Assembly: GCA_002353835.1 (NCBI GenBank)
Contig: DEKL01000018.1
Location: 1 to 12,094 of the forward strand
From: Alphaproteobacteria bacterium UBA2723
GTDB lineage: Bacteria; Pseudomonadota; Alphaproteobacteria; RF32; CAG-239
Length of the DNA: 12,094 nucleotides
Direction of reading: 5' to 3'
In this document: in pieces, positions 1-7,481 of the stretch
Layout of the letters: every line of letters starts with the position of its first letter
Position numbering within the stretch: the first letter of the stretch is position 1
The notes under the pieces: generated by a model
Told to the model about the DNA's origin: nothing
Seen by the model: the letters and a program-made list of their open reading frames with translations, nothing else
Database searches by the model: none
Translations under genes and position numbers: made by a program

Positions 1-38
1 TATGAGCCTGACGAGCTACCGGGCTGCTCTACCCCGCG
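1..38 (-). tRNA. Initiator tRNA-fMet(CAU), 5' half only (cut by window edge)
   Basis: Read on the minus strand from base 38, the sequence begins CGCGGGG, then a D-arm with GAGC and GCTC strands, then an anticodon stem ending in GGCTCAT. This is the characteristic start of bacterial initiator tRNA. The first base is C, as expected for the unpaired C1:A72 end that marks initiators. The anticodon CAT lies at bases 4-2. The 3' half is outside the window. A promoter sits 35-63 bases upstream. The identification rests on close similarity to known fMet tRNAs recalled from memory; the missing half was not checked. Confidence 0.93.
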
Positions 39-72
39 ATAAATAAAAACGGTAATAACCGCAACAAAGAGA

Positions 73-101
73 GATATAAACACTAATAAAATAATTGTCA
101 A
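73..101 (-). promoter_or_regulatory. Promoter of the initiator tRNA
   Basis: On the minus strand a perfect -35 box TTGACA (bases 101-96) is followed by a 17-base spacer and a -10-like box TATATC (bases 78-73). This would start transcription near base 66, giving a leader of roughly 28 bases before the tRNA 5' end at 38. Spacing and position are both right for a vegetative sigma factor. Confidence 0.65.
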
Positions 102-118
102 TAATATTTTTTAATCTT

Positions 119-146
119 TTGCATAAAATTTTTTGTATGCTAGAAA
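119..146 (+). promoter_or_regulatory. Possible promoter of the lpxI-lpxB-comEC operon
   Basis: TTGCAT (119-124) and TAGAAA (141-146) are separated by 16 bases and would start transcription near base 153, just upstream of the ribosome site of lpxI. The boxes are only a moderate match and the region is AT-rich, so chance is a real alternative. Some promoter is needed here because the upstream tRNA points the other way. Confidence 0.35.
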
Positions 147-180
147 TAAAGGGAAAAGTAAACGTTTGAAGAGTATTGCC

Positions 181-1056
181 ATGCCAAAATCAAAAACACC
201 TGATACCACTGCCACAGAAACACCAAAACGCAAATTAGGCATTATTGCCGGTGGCGGGGATTTACCCGGACAGCTTATAGAATGGTGCCAAAAACACGAT
301 TATCCGTACTATACTTTGGCCATCCAAACCAATGCGGATGAGGAATTTTTCAAATCTCAAAAAAACTTTGAATGGATAAGAATAGGTCAGGCCGGTACCG
401 GTTTTAAACGCTTTAAGGAAGAAAATGTTAAAGATGTGGTGTTAATCGGTACCATCAAACGCCCGACTTTATCGGATTTGGTGCCGGATATGCGCACCGC
501 CGCATTCTTTGCTAAAATCGGCGCCAAGTCTTTGGGGGATGACGGCATTTTGCGCGCACTGGTTAAAGAGATAGAAAAAGAAGGTATGCGCGTTGTCGGT
601 ATTCAGGAAGTCGTGCCGGATTTATTGGTTAAAGAAGGTATCTTGACCAAGAAAAAGCCGGATAAAGTAGATGAAGAAGATATCCGCCGCGGTGTAGAAG
701 TGGCGCAAGCTTTGGGTAAGCTTGATGTCGGTCAGTCGGTTGTCGTTCAACAAGGTTTAGTCTTAGCCGTTGAGGGCATAGAGGGGACGGATAAATTGAT
801 ATTGCGTAGTAAAGAATATCTGCGTAAAGGTAAAACCCCGGTATTGGTGAAATTAAGAAAACCCGAACAGGATATGCGGGTTGATTTGCCGACTATCGGT
901 ATGAGAACGGTTGAAAATGCGCATCAAAGCGGGTTTAAGGGAATAGCCGTTCATGCCGGTAATGCGCTGATTGTTAATGAAAAAGAAGTCATCAAATTAG
1001 CCGACAAATACGGCTTGTTTATTAAAGGTATCGTACCGACGGAGTATGAAAAATGA
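181..1056 (+). CDS. lpxI: UDP-2,3-diacylglucosamine pyrophosphatase LpxI
   Basis: This is the DUF1009/LpxI family enzyme. It cleaves UDP-2,3-diacylglucosamine to lipid X and UMP, the fourth step of lipid A synthesis, at the cytoplasmic face of the inner membrane. It replaces LpxH in most Alphaproteobacteria. The 291-residue product has the N-terminal signature GGGDLP at residues 24-29 and the conserved C-terminal block RVDLPTIG at 233-240. The Asp in that block (235) probably corresponds to the catalytic Asp known from the Caulobacter enzyme. Length fits the family. I chose the ATG at 181 because GAAGAG lies 7 bases before it. An in-frame TTG at 133 would add 16 basic residues, has no comparable ribosome site and may lie upstream of the transcript start. 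The stop overlaps the lpxB start by 4 bases. Residues 1-17 before the conserved fold are a Thr/Lys-rich tail. Confidence 0.94.
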   Translation: MPKSKTPDTTATETPKRKLGIIAGGGDLPGQLIEWCQKHDYPYYTLAIQTNADEEFFKSQKNFEWIRIGQAGTGFKRFKEENVKDVVLIGTIKRPTLSDLVPDMRTAAFFAKIGAKSLGDDGILRALVKEIEKEGMRVVGIQEVVPDLLVKEGILTKKKPDKVDEEDIRRGVEVAQALGKLDVGQSVVVQQGLVLAVEGIEGTDKLILRSKEYLRKGKTPVLVKLRKPEQDMRVDLPTIGMRTVENAHQSGFKGIAVHAGNALIVNEKEVIKLADKYGLFIKGIVPTEYEK

Positions 1057-2213
1057 TGATATATTTAGTTGCCGGCGAGCCATCGGGAGATATGTTAGGT
1101 GCCGGATTGATGCGCGCCTTAAAAGAGCAAAAGCAAGATGTCAAATTTGCCGGTGTCGGTGGTGAAAATATGGAAAAAGAGGGTATGAAATCCCTTTTTA
1201 ATATCAGCGATTTGGCGATTATGGGCTTAGCTGAGGTTATTCCCAGCATCCCTAAAGTTTTAAGAAGGATAAGAGAAACCGTTGCCGATATAGAACAAAA
1301 AAAGCCTGATGTTGTCATCACCATAGACAGTTGGAGTTTTTCCGCGCGTGTGCATAAGGCACTGCGTAAAAAAGGTATTAAGGTTTTGCAAATGCATTAT
1401 GTCGCACCGCAAGTTTGGGCATGGAAAAAACGTCGCGCAAGAACAATGTATAAATACATAGACCGCTTGCTGACTTTATTTCCGAATGAGCCGGCATATT
1501 TTACCCCATATCATTTAAAGACGGATTTTGTCGGTCATCCGGTGATAGAAAGCTCCATGGTATCAGCAGACGGTCAATCTTTTCTTGAGCAATATAATAT
1601 CTCTAAAGATAAAAAGGTTGTGTTAATTCTCCCCGGTTCGCGCCATAATGAAGTCGCTAATTTATTGCCGGTATTTTTAGATACGGTCGCCGAATTAAAG
1701 AAAAAGCACCCTGAATTGTTTTTTGTTTTGCCGACAGTTAAAACCGTAGAAAATCGCGTTAAAATGATGGTAAAAGAAAAGGGTGAGGATATTTTGGTGT
1801 TAACCACGCAGGTAGACCGCTATGCCGCCGCCAAATGTGCCGTTGCAGCCATTGCCGCTTCCGGTACGGTAGCCTTAGAATTAGCCATTGTTAATGTGCC
1901 GCATTTAATTGCCTATAAGGTTCCGGCAATAACGGCATGGTTAGCCCGTCGCTTAACCAAAATAAAATACGTCAATTTAACCAATTTATTATTGGATGAA
2001 CTAATTGTTCCCGAATTATTGCAAGAAGACTGTATCAAAGAAAAACTGTTAGCGACAACCGAAGAATTATTAAATCAAAAATCCGAATTATATCGCCGTG
2101 AACAGACAGGGTTTGATATATTGCGCAAAGAATTGGGTTTCGGAAAAGCAAAACCGAGCCACCGTGCCGCCGAAATTGTCCTTTCGGCAATTGAGGAGTA
2201 TAAAAAGCGTTGA
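1053..2213 (+). CDS. lpxB: Lipid-A-disaccharide synthase LpxB
   Basis: LpxB (glycosyltransferase family 19) joins lipid X, the product of the preceding gene, to UDP-2,3-diacylglucosamine to make the lipid A disaccharide on the inner face of the inner membrane. The 386-residue length is standard. Family motifs are in order: VAGEPSGD at residues 6-13, VAPQVWAW at 117-124, LPGSR at 193-197 and ASGT at 269-272, followed by the VNLTNLL segment. The ATG at 1053 overlaps the lpxI TGA as ATGA, with GGAG 8 bases upstream. A second ATG directly after it is equally possible and would remove one residue. The overlap indicates translational coupling with lpxI. The stop again overlaps the next gene by 4 bases. 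Confidence 0.97.
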   Translation: MMIYLVAGEPSGDMLGAGLMRALKEQKQDVKFAGVGGENMEKEGMKSLFNISDLAIMGLAEVIPSIPKVLRRIRETVADIEQKKPDVVITIDSWSFSARVHKALRKKGIKVLQMHYVAPQVWAWKKRRARTMYKYIDRLLTLFPNEPAYFTPYHLKTDFVGHPVIESSMVSADGQSFLEQYNISKDKKVVLILPGSRHNEVANLLPVFLDTVAELKKKHPELFFVLPTVKTVENRVKMMVKEKGEDILVLTTQVDRYAAAKCAVAAIAASGTVALELAIVNVPHLIAYKVPAITAWLARRLTKIKYVNLTNLLLDELIVPELLQEDCIKEKLLATTEELLNQKSELYRREQTGFDILRKELGFGKAKPSHRAAEIVLSAIEEYKKR

Positions 2214-4165
2214 TATGGTGGTTAAAAAAACAGTTTTTAAACTTAAAGCTTTATGCCGCGGAAAATTATCAATATGAGGCCGAAAGTCTGATTATATGGT
2301 ATGCCGTGTGTTATGCCTTGGGTGCGGCATTTTATTTCGGTTTACCGTGGGAATTGCCGACATGGGTGGTGATTGTTTATTTAGAAGCCGTTTTATTGCT
2401 GTTATACCTTTATCGCAAAAAGGACGCTAAGTTTAAGATATTAAGTTATTTAGCCGTCTTTACCTTAGGGTTGTGTATTGCCAAAGCCAATGCCCTATAT
2501 CAAAAAAACAAACTGGAAGAAAATATCCCCGAAACCATGTATTTAGCAGGATATGTTGAAAGCATAGATACAAATTATGCTCAAAGAACAAGAATAACCC
2601 TGACAGACGTCAATAATTATGAGAAAGATTTAAAAGGAAAATTCCGTATAACCACCGGGCAAAATATACCATGGCTTAAACCCGGAATATGCGTGGAAAC
2701 GGTTGCAAAATTTCCTAAAGATATGAGTGTAAATCCGCTAAGAAAGTATGATTTTCTGCGTGCAAATTTTTATAATGAAATCAATGCTTCAGGTTATGCA
2801 ATTAGCGGATTTTATGAAAAAGATTGCGAAAAAACACCATCTGCATTCAAGCAAAAGCTTGAAGAAATAAGAGCAAGCATTGCTCATAAAATAGATTCTT
2901 CTGCTATGCCACGAGAAGCCTCTGTCATTAAAGCCTTGGCAATCGGTGACAGTCGTGCCGTGAGTAATGCCCAGCGTGCCGAATATCAAACTGCCGGTTT
3001 GGCGCATATCTTGGCAATTTCCGGTATGCACATGGGCATGATTGCCTTATTGACATTTTTATTGATCAGATTACTGTTGTTGCCGTTCGGTTCCGGTAAT
3101 TTTCATCGTCGCAAACCGGCCGCTGTTATTTCCATTATCTTAGCTTGCGGTTATTTTTTAATATCCGGACAGAGTATATCCTGTATCCGCGCCTTTATCA
3201 TGATAATGTGCGTCTTATTGGCGGTTTTAATAAATCGCCATCCGGTATCTTTAAGGCTATGGGCATTAGCGGTTTTAATTGTTGTCAGTATTATGCCGGA
3301 AGCTGTGGTATCGGTAGGTTTTTTAATGTCATTTTCGGCGGTTTTGGGCATTGTAGCTTTTTATGAGAAAAATGCGGCACGTTTGCATAAATGGTATGCC
3401 GCAACAAATATATACGGCAAAATAGGTGCTTATCTGATGGGCGTTATAATAACGGATTTAATTGCCAGTTTGATGACCATGCCGTATAGCCTATATTATT
3501 TTCACCAGATATCGGTTTATACAACACTGGGTAATTTGTTGGCCGGACCGATTGTCGCATTTTGGATAATGCCGGCCTTATTGCTGTTTTTAATCTGCTT
3601 TGTTTTTGGCTTCGGTACAATATGGCTGAAGCTGTTAAGTACCGGTGTTTATATCTTAAATAATATCGCCTCCTGGGTATCATCTTTATCGGGTGCTAAA
3701 TCAGGCGAGGGGATTGCTATGATGCCGGAATGGGGAATTATCCTGATAACATTGGGTATGTTATGGCTTTGTATCTGGCAGGAAAGATGGCGTTATTGCG
3801 GGATAATAATTATCATAATCGGTTTTTTAAGTATCTTTACCGTACCGAATGTTGATTTTGTGTTTGATAAAGACGGTACCACTTTTGCCTGTCGCACCAA
3901 TGACGGTAAGCTATCTCAAACCCCGTGGCATAAAAATAAGTTTTTAACCTTGTTATGGACAAACAAATTGCCTGAAAAAAACACAGATGAAAAAGACGGC
4001 TTAGAATGTAATAAAGATGAATGTACCTGCCAAAAGCGTATCCGTTTTTCTTCAGGAAAAGTGATATATGATGGTCGTCCCGTATTGCTTGACAACAGCG
4101 GTTATATCAACTTAAAACACGGTATCAGGTACAGTCAGAAATCACTACCGCGGATATGGAATTAG
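2210..4165 (+). CDS. comEC: ComEC/Rec2-family inner-membrane DNA uptake channel, without metallo-beta-lactamase domain
   Basis: ComEC forms the inner-membrane channel that passes single-stranded DNA into the cytoplasm during natural transformation. The 651-residue product has two N-terminal hydrophobic stretches and a soluble DUF4131/OB-like part at about residues 95-210. The Competence domain core follows, with the signature HILAISGMHMG at 266-276, then many membrane segments to about residue 545. The remaining roughly 105 residues are soluble and carry a small Cys cluster (Cys600, 605, 607). They do not contain the HxHxDH-type motifs of the metallo-beta-lactamase domain present in, for example, Bacillus ComEC; as I recall, several alphaproteobacterial ComECs also lack it. 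The start is a TTG that shares bases with the lpxB stop (TTGA). GAGGAG lies 11 bases upstream, and no better in-frame start is nearby. Other transformation genes are not in view, so activity in DNA uptake is inferred from the family. Confidence 0.93.
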   Translation: MIWWLKKQFLNLKLYAAENYQYEAESLIIWYAVCYALGAAFYFGLPWELPTWVVIVYLEAVLLLLYLYRKKDAKFKILSYLAVFTLGLCIAKANALYQKNKLEENIPETMYLAGYVESIDTNYAQRTRITLTDVNNYEKDLKGKFRITTGQNIPWLKPGICVETVAKFPKDMSVNPLRKYDFLRANFYNEINASGYAISGFYEKDCEKTPSAFKQKLEEIRASIAHKIDSSAMPREASVIKALAIGDSRAVSNAQRAEYQTAGLAHILAISGMHMGMIALLTFLLIRLLLLPFGSGNFHRRKPAAVISIILACGYFLISGQSISCIRAFIMIMCVLLAVLINRHPVSLRLWALAVLIVVSIMPEAVVSVGFLMSFSAVLGIVAFYEKNAARLHKWYAATNIYGKIGAYLMGVIITDLIASLMTMPYSLYYFHQISVYTTLGNLLAGPIVAFWIMPALLLFLICFVFGFGTIWLKLLSTGVYILNNIASWVSSLSGAKSGEGIAMMPEWGIILITLGMLWLCIWQERWRYCGIIIIIIGFLSIFTVPNVDFVFDKDGTTFACRTNDGKLSQTPWHKNKFLTLLWTNKLPEKNTDEKDGLECNKDECTCQKRIRFSSGKVIYDGRPVLLDNSGYINLKHGIRYSQKSLPRIWN

Positions 4166-4172
4166 GCACAAA

Positions 4173-4200
4173 AAAACTCTGTCACCAACGGCAGAGTTTT
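4173..4200. terminator. Bidirectional intrinsic terminator between converging genes
   Basis: AAAACTCTG (4173-4181) pairs perfectly with CAGAGTTTT (4192-4200) around a 10-base loop. It lies 7 bases after the comEC stop on the plus strand and 18 bases after the helical-repeat gene stop on the minus strand. On the minus strand it ends in seven T (complement of 4176-4170), a strong terminator. On the plus strand it ends in four T and should be weaker. Confidence 0.85.
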
Positions 4201-4218
4201 GAAAGTTTAAGCGAAAAA

Positions 4219-4731
4219 TTATTTGATTTTCCACTTTAAGTCATACACCAGATTATCTTCTGGTTGTCCTTTTTTGCGCAACAATTTAAGCGCTTTCGGT
4301 TGCAAACAGGCCTTAGTAATGTAGCGTCTGATGACACAATGGTTGCCTGCTTTGATGAGAAGACATTGGGCATATTCCAAGCGATTGGCATAGCCATCAC
4401 AAGATGTTTCGGTATAAGCATCATGATGACGCACCAAATAGTCTGCATAATCATTTAAGACACCGCTACCGAGTTCCAACAGCGCCGCATCATCATAAAC
4501 AATTTGGTCGCATGCCAGGTAGAAGCGTACCTCATTAAGCTTTCCTCTGTCCAAAAACACCTTGAAAGACGCGGGTTCAAAGTAATGATAAGCAATATAG
4601 CTCATAATTTCTTCATGTTCGCCGCGTTCCACCAAAGCTAATTCCTGGTAAGAAGCCAAGCATTTACACTCTTTCACATAGCGGATGATGGCCGCATGTT
4701 TACCTTCTCTGATTAAATTTAAAAATTCCAT
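4219..4731 (-). CDS. Small helical-repeat protein of unknown function
   Basis: I do not recognise the family. The 170-residue product has no signal peptide or membrane segment and is rich in Tyr, Cys and charged residues. It is built from degenerate repeats of about 25-30 residues (one longer), whose core reads roughly [acid/K]-x-G-x4-[I/V]-x2-Y-[I/L/V]. Examples are REGKHAAIIRYV, ERGEHEEIMSYI, DRGKLNEVRFYL, KAGNHCVIRRYI and a final KKGQPEDNLVYD. This resembles two-helix repeat solenoids such as ankyrin or TPR folds, which usually bind proteins, but it matches neither consensus cleanly. The ATG at 4731 opens on the first repeat; no strong ribosome site precedes it. A promoter within the end of the upstream gene and a terminator just after the stop suggest it can be transcribed alone. 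The repeat structure supports a real gene. Confidence 0.72.
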   Translation of the reverse strand: MEFLNLIREGKHAAIIRYVKECKCLASYQELALVERGEHEEIMSYIAYHYFEPASFKVFLDRGKLNEVRFYLACDQIVYDDAALLELGSGVLNDYADYLVRHHDAYTETSCDGYANRLEYAQCLLIKAGNHCVIRRYITKACLQPKALKLLRKKGQPEDNLVYDLKWKIK

Positions 4732-4784
4732 AATTTATTATTTTAAAGACATAATTTCACAGATGTATAATACGAATAGCATTT

Positions 4785-4812
4785 ATAGTAGGCTGTAAAA
4801 TTTTCTTGTCAA
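4785..4812 (-). promoter_or_regulatory. Promoter of the helical-repeat gene
   Basis: On the minus strand a perfect TTGACA (bases 4812-4807) is followed by 16 bases and TACTAT (4790-4785). An overlapping TATAAA (4787-4782) is an alternative -10 at 19 bases. The -35 box overlaps the stop codon of the upstream glycosyltransferase-like gene. This gives a leader of about 45-50 bases before the ATG at 4731. Confidence 0.5.
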
Positions 4813-6638
4813 CGAATTTTATTGATAACGGTCTTAAATTTTTCCGCTGCGATTTCGGAAGTAAAATATTTTAATGTAATTTCTTTTGCTCGTTGCGCCT
4901 TTTCCATGCGCTCTGCTTCATGTTTCGGATCAAGGTAATATTTAACAAGCTCAATAAGCTCATTTTCGGTCTTCCACATCGGAATTGTATCCCCGTAAAT
5001 TTCTTCAATCTCTTTCATATAATCGGAAATAAGAAACCCGCCCGAAGCTGTCACATCATAAATTCTGTTGCTGATAAAACCGAGTTTTTTCATATCCGGT
5101 CTGGTATCATTTAAGACAATTTTAGCCGAACTGTAATATTGGCGTAAAATTTTGTTATCAACATATTCCGCTTGAGCTAATCCGTCCCATTTCGGGCCGT
5201 AAATTGTAATCGGAAGTCCGGCATCATAAACTAACCGCGGTGCTTTGCGATAAAAATCATTTTGCCCCACAAACAAAACTTCGGATTTTTTACTTTCATC
5301 AAATTCCGGATAAAATTTCTCCGCATTCGTAAACTGCGGTAAATAATAAGCTTTAATTCCCAGTTTTTGCGCAGCTTGGGTAACCTCTAAAGAAGATATG
5401 GCAACCGCATCAATATAGCCGAATTCTTCCTGCATGGATAGAGCATAATCATAAACATTATCTTTATCCGTATAAGGGAAGATAAGATACATCAGAGAAA
5501 CATGATTTTCTCGCACATATTTTTTATCAAGAATGGTTGTGCCGCGGATATAAACCGAACTATCGCCCAAATGCGGATAAAGGCTTGTATTAAAAACAGT
5601 CAGAGAATTCAGCTTTATCTTTTCAAAAGCGTGTTCCAAATCTTTAGAAAGCCAATAATCGCCATTGTTATAAAGTCCGGCGTGTATCGGTGCAATAATC
5701 GTTATCAAATTTTTCAAACGGGGTACAAAATCTTCGTTTGAAACTAAAGAAAAAGCAATGTTATGAGCAGCCGTTTCTGCCGTATATAAATGCTTAAGAA
5801 CAAAATAGGCCTTTTCCGCTTTTTTTAAGCGACAATCCGGACAATTCAAAAAGTCATAAATATCGCTTTCATATGTATAATAGCTCAACGTATCGGCAAA
5901 AAGCACGGTAAAGTTAATATTATTCATATTGGTATTCCCGTAAATATTAAGCACATTGTCGCTTAAAACGGGAATATGGCGGGAAATGGCATACAAAAGC
6001 AAAGGGGCCGTATCCATGGAATCATTAACCGGTGCCGAATTGTTAACAATAATACTGCTGATATTCTGCATTTTAGAAAGCAGATGTTTTTCAGTTTTTT
6101 GATTTAATTTTATATAGTGAAGATAAGCCGTGTTTGTTTTATTCAAAACTTTAATAACTTCCGGCTGGTCGCCGATAACAAGCACAAAACAATTTTTATT
6201 TTTAGGATGTAAAGCACAAGCTGACGGCTTAATTTTTTTATCTTCAATAAATAACGGCAGTAAATAGCTTTTGATATGGTTGGCTTTAAGAAAGTTATGC
6301 AAATAAAGTGTACTTGTAAAAATAAAATCATATTGCGCCAAGTCATCAAGAGAAACAAACTTAATTCCGCCCAAGAACAAAACGTTAATATGCTCAAAAG
6401 ATTTAACATGCGGTATCTTGGAAGAAATAAAATTTCCGCTGTAAATATCTATATCTTTTTGAAGATCAGTATGTTGTATTTTATTTTTCAGTTGGTGCAG
6501 AGCAACAGGATTTAAGCTGTTTGCCACATCTGTTAAAAAAACTTTCGGTTTTGTCTGTTGAAAAAATAAAAGGCCCAAACACAGCGCAAAAGCAAAAAAA
6601 CAAATCCCTAAAAATATTTTTCTGCTCGGTTTAGTCAT
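4809..6638 (-). CDS. Membrane-anchored protein with two glycosyltransferase-like (GT-B, CgeB/DUF3880-type) halves
   Basis: The 609-residue product starts with a basic tip and one hydrophobic helix (about residues 8-26), a signal anchor or signal peptide. The rest appears to be two tandem GT-B-like units. The second (about 308-609) has the clearer C-terminal domain of the Glyco_trans_1_2 type: VLFVG at 454-458, ITIYGPKWDG at 477-486, and FISNRIYDVTASGGFLISDY at 521-540. The first (about 31-300) shows the same order of elements in weaker form: SYLLPLF at 124-130 against AYYLPQF at 430-436, VLVIG at 152-156, and LLLYAISRHIPVLSDN at 213-228. The likely role is sugar transfer in envelope or surface glycan synthesis; donor and acceptor are unknown. 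An exported, non-catalytic role is possible, because the N-terminal helix would place the GT domains outside the cytoplasm unless the protein is inserted N-out. It starts 9 bases after the DUF805 gene stop. Confidence 0.72.
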   Translation of the reverse strand: MTKPSRKIFLGICFFAFALCLGLLFFQQTKPKVFLTDVANSLNPVALHQLKNKIQHTDLQKDIDIYSGNFISSKIPHVKSFEHINVLFLGGIKFVSLDDLAQYDFIFTSTLYLHNFLKANHIKSYLLPLFIEDKKIKPSACALHPKNKNCFVLVIGDQPEVIKVLNKTNTAYLHYIKLNQKTEKHLLSKMQNISSIIVNNSAPVNDSMDTAPLLLYAISRHIPVLSDNVLNIYGNTNMNNINFTVLFADTLSYYTYESDIYDFLNCPDCRLKKAEKAYFVLKHLYTAETAAHNIAFSLVSNEDFVPRLKNLITIIAPIHAGLYNNGDYWLSKDLEHAFEKIKLNSLTVFNTSLYPHLGDSSVYIRGTTILDKKYVRENHVSLMYLIFPYTDKDNVYDYALSMQEEFGYIDAVAISSLEVTQAAQKLGIKAYYLPQFTNAEKFYPEFDESKKSEVLFVGQNDFYRKAPRLVYDAGLPITIYGPKWDGLAQAEYVDNKILRQYYSSAKIVLNDTRPDMKKLGFISNRIYDVTASGGFLISDYMKEIEEIYGDTIPMWKTENELIELVKYYLDPKHEAERMEKAQRAKEITLKYFTSEIAAEKFKTVINKIR

Positions 6639-6647
6639 AGAAAAAGC

Positions 6648-7481
6648 CTATTGCACTTTGGTTTCCTGAATCATCTTTAAGGATTTAGCGATAGCATCAT
6701 TGATATCATTTTCTTGCACGGTTTTACCGGTCCAAGATTTCAAGGTTTGCGTCATAAGTTTTTGTGCCGCCTTAATTTGTGCCTCAGACATATTAGCCTT
6801 TCTGCCGTCCTCGGCAATTTTTTCCATAATAGCATCATTGGTTGCCATAAATTGTGCCTGTCTGCTCCAATCATCAAAGCGTACAAAAGAAAGAGCTAAG
6901 ATTAGGCCGGTAAAGAAAATAGCCAGAAAGCGGAATTTACGGATAATGCGAATATTGTCCTCGCCATAAATTTCATCACTTTCATCAGCCGCTCCGTATA
7001 AACCTTCGCTGATATCCGTTTCCATGGAAAGCATACGGATAAGCACAACCGTCCACAATAAAATCGGGATTAAAGCCCACCAACCGATAATAACCGCACT
7101 GATAACGGTTAAAACAAAAATTCCCAAATAAACCAAAGCATTTTTGTTTACATCATGCAAACGTCGTGCCGTTACCGCCACTGCCGGAATAGCCGTTGCC
7201 ATCGCATAGTAATAGGCAAGCATCGGAATTTCGGCATAATTACCGAGCGCGCTTAAAAGCAAAAACAAAAGACCGGAAACCAAGAAAAATCCCCAAAACT
7301 CCAGTCTGGAGGCTCTGCCGCGAAATCTTAAATACTTCTCGGTAATCCCGCGGATATAATAATCAAAGGCATCTCCCCACGCCGCGTGCATGTTTTCTTT
7401 TTTTATGCGCGGCTTTTTAACCTGTTTGATATTCACATCTTTTTTTTCGTCAGATAAGATATCTTTATCCTTGATTAACAT
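6648..7481 (-). CDS. DUF805-family membrane protein with a soluble C-terminal extension
   Basis: The 277-residue product contains the DUF805 hallmarks: FRGRASRLEFW at residues 53-63, leading into the first membrane helix, and ARRLHD at 105-110, followed by further helices at about 117-134, 135-151 and 184-200. DUF805 proteins are small inner-membrane proteins without a settled function. The N-terminal 50 residues are lysine-rich and cytoplasmic in character. Residues 201-277 form a soluble helical tail not present in the usual DUF805 unit of about 110-150 residues. I chose the ATG at 7481 because AAGGAG lies 6 bases upstream; starts at 7487 or 7541 lie against or before that site. The reading frame overlaps the upstream gene's end by 17 bases, so translation is probably coupled. 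Confidence 0.85.
   Translation of the reverse strand: MLIKDKDILSDEKKDVNIKQVKKPRIKKENMHAAWGDAFDYYIRGITEKYLRFRGRASRLEFWGFFLVSGLLFLLLSALGNYAEIPMLAYYYAMATAIPAVAVTARRLHDVNKNALVYLGIFVLTVISAVIIGWWALIPILLWTVVLIRMLSMETDISEGLYGAADESDEIYGEDNIRIIRKFRFLAIFFTGLILALSFVRFDDWSRQAQFMATNDAIMEKIAEDGRKANMSEAQIKAAQKLMTQTLKSWTGKTVQENDINDAIAKSLKMIQETKVQ

Noticed and set aside
133..180. Upstream TTG start for LpxI adding 16 residues
   Set aside because: There is no ribosome site before it, the added residues are not part of the family, and the ATG at 181 is well preceded by GAAGAG.
4165..4220. comEC broken by frameshift, with the missing beta-lactamase domain downstream
   Set aside because: A clean stop is followed after 7 bases by a terminator and then an opposite-strand gene. 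No remnant of the domain is present.
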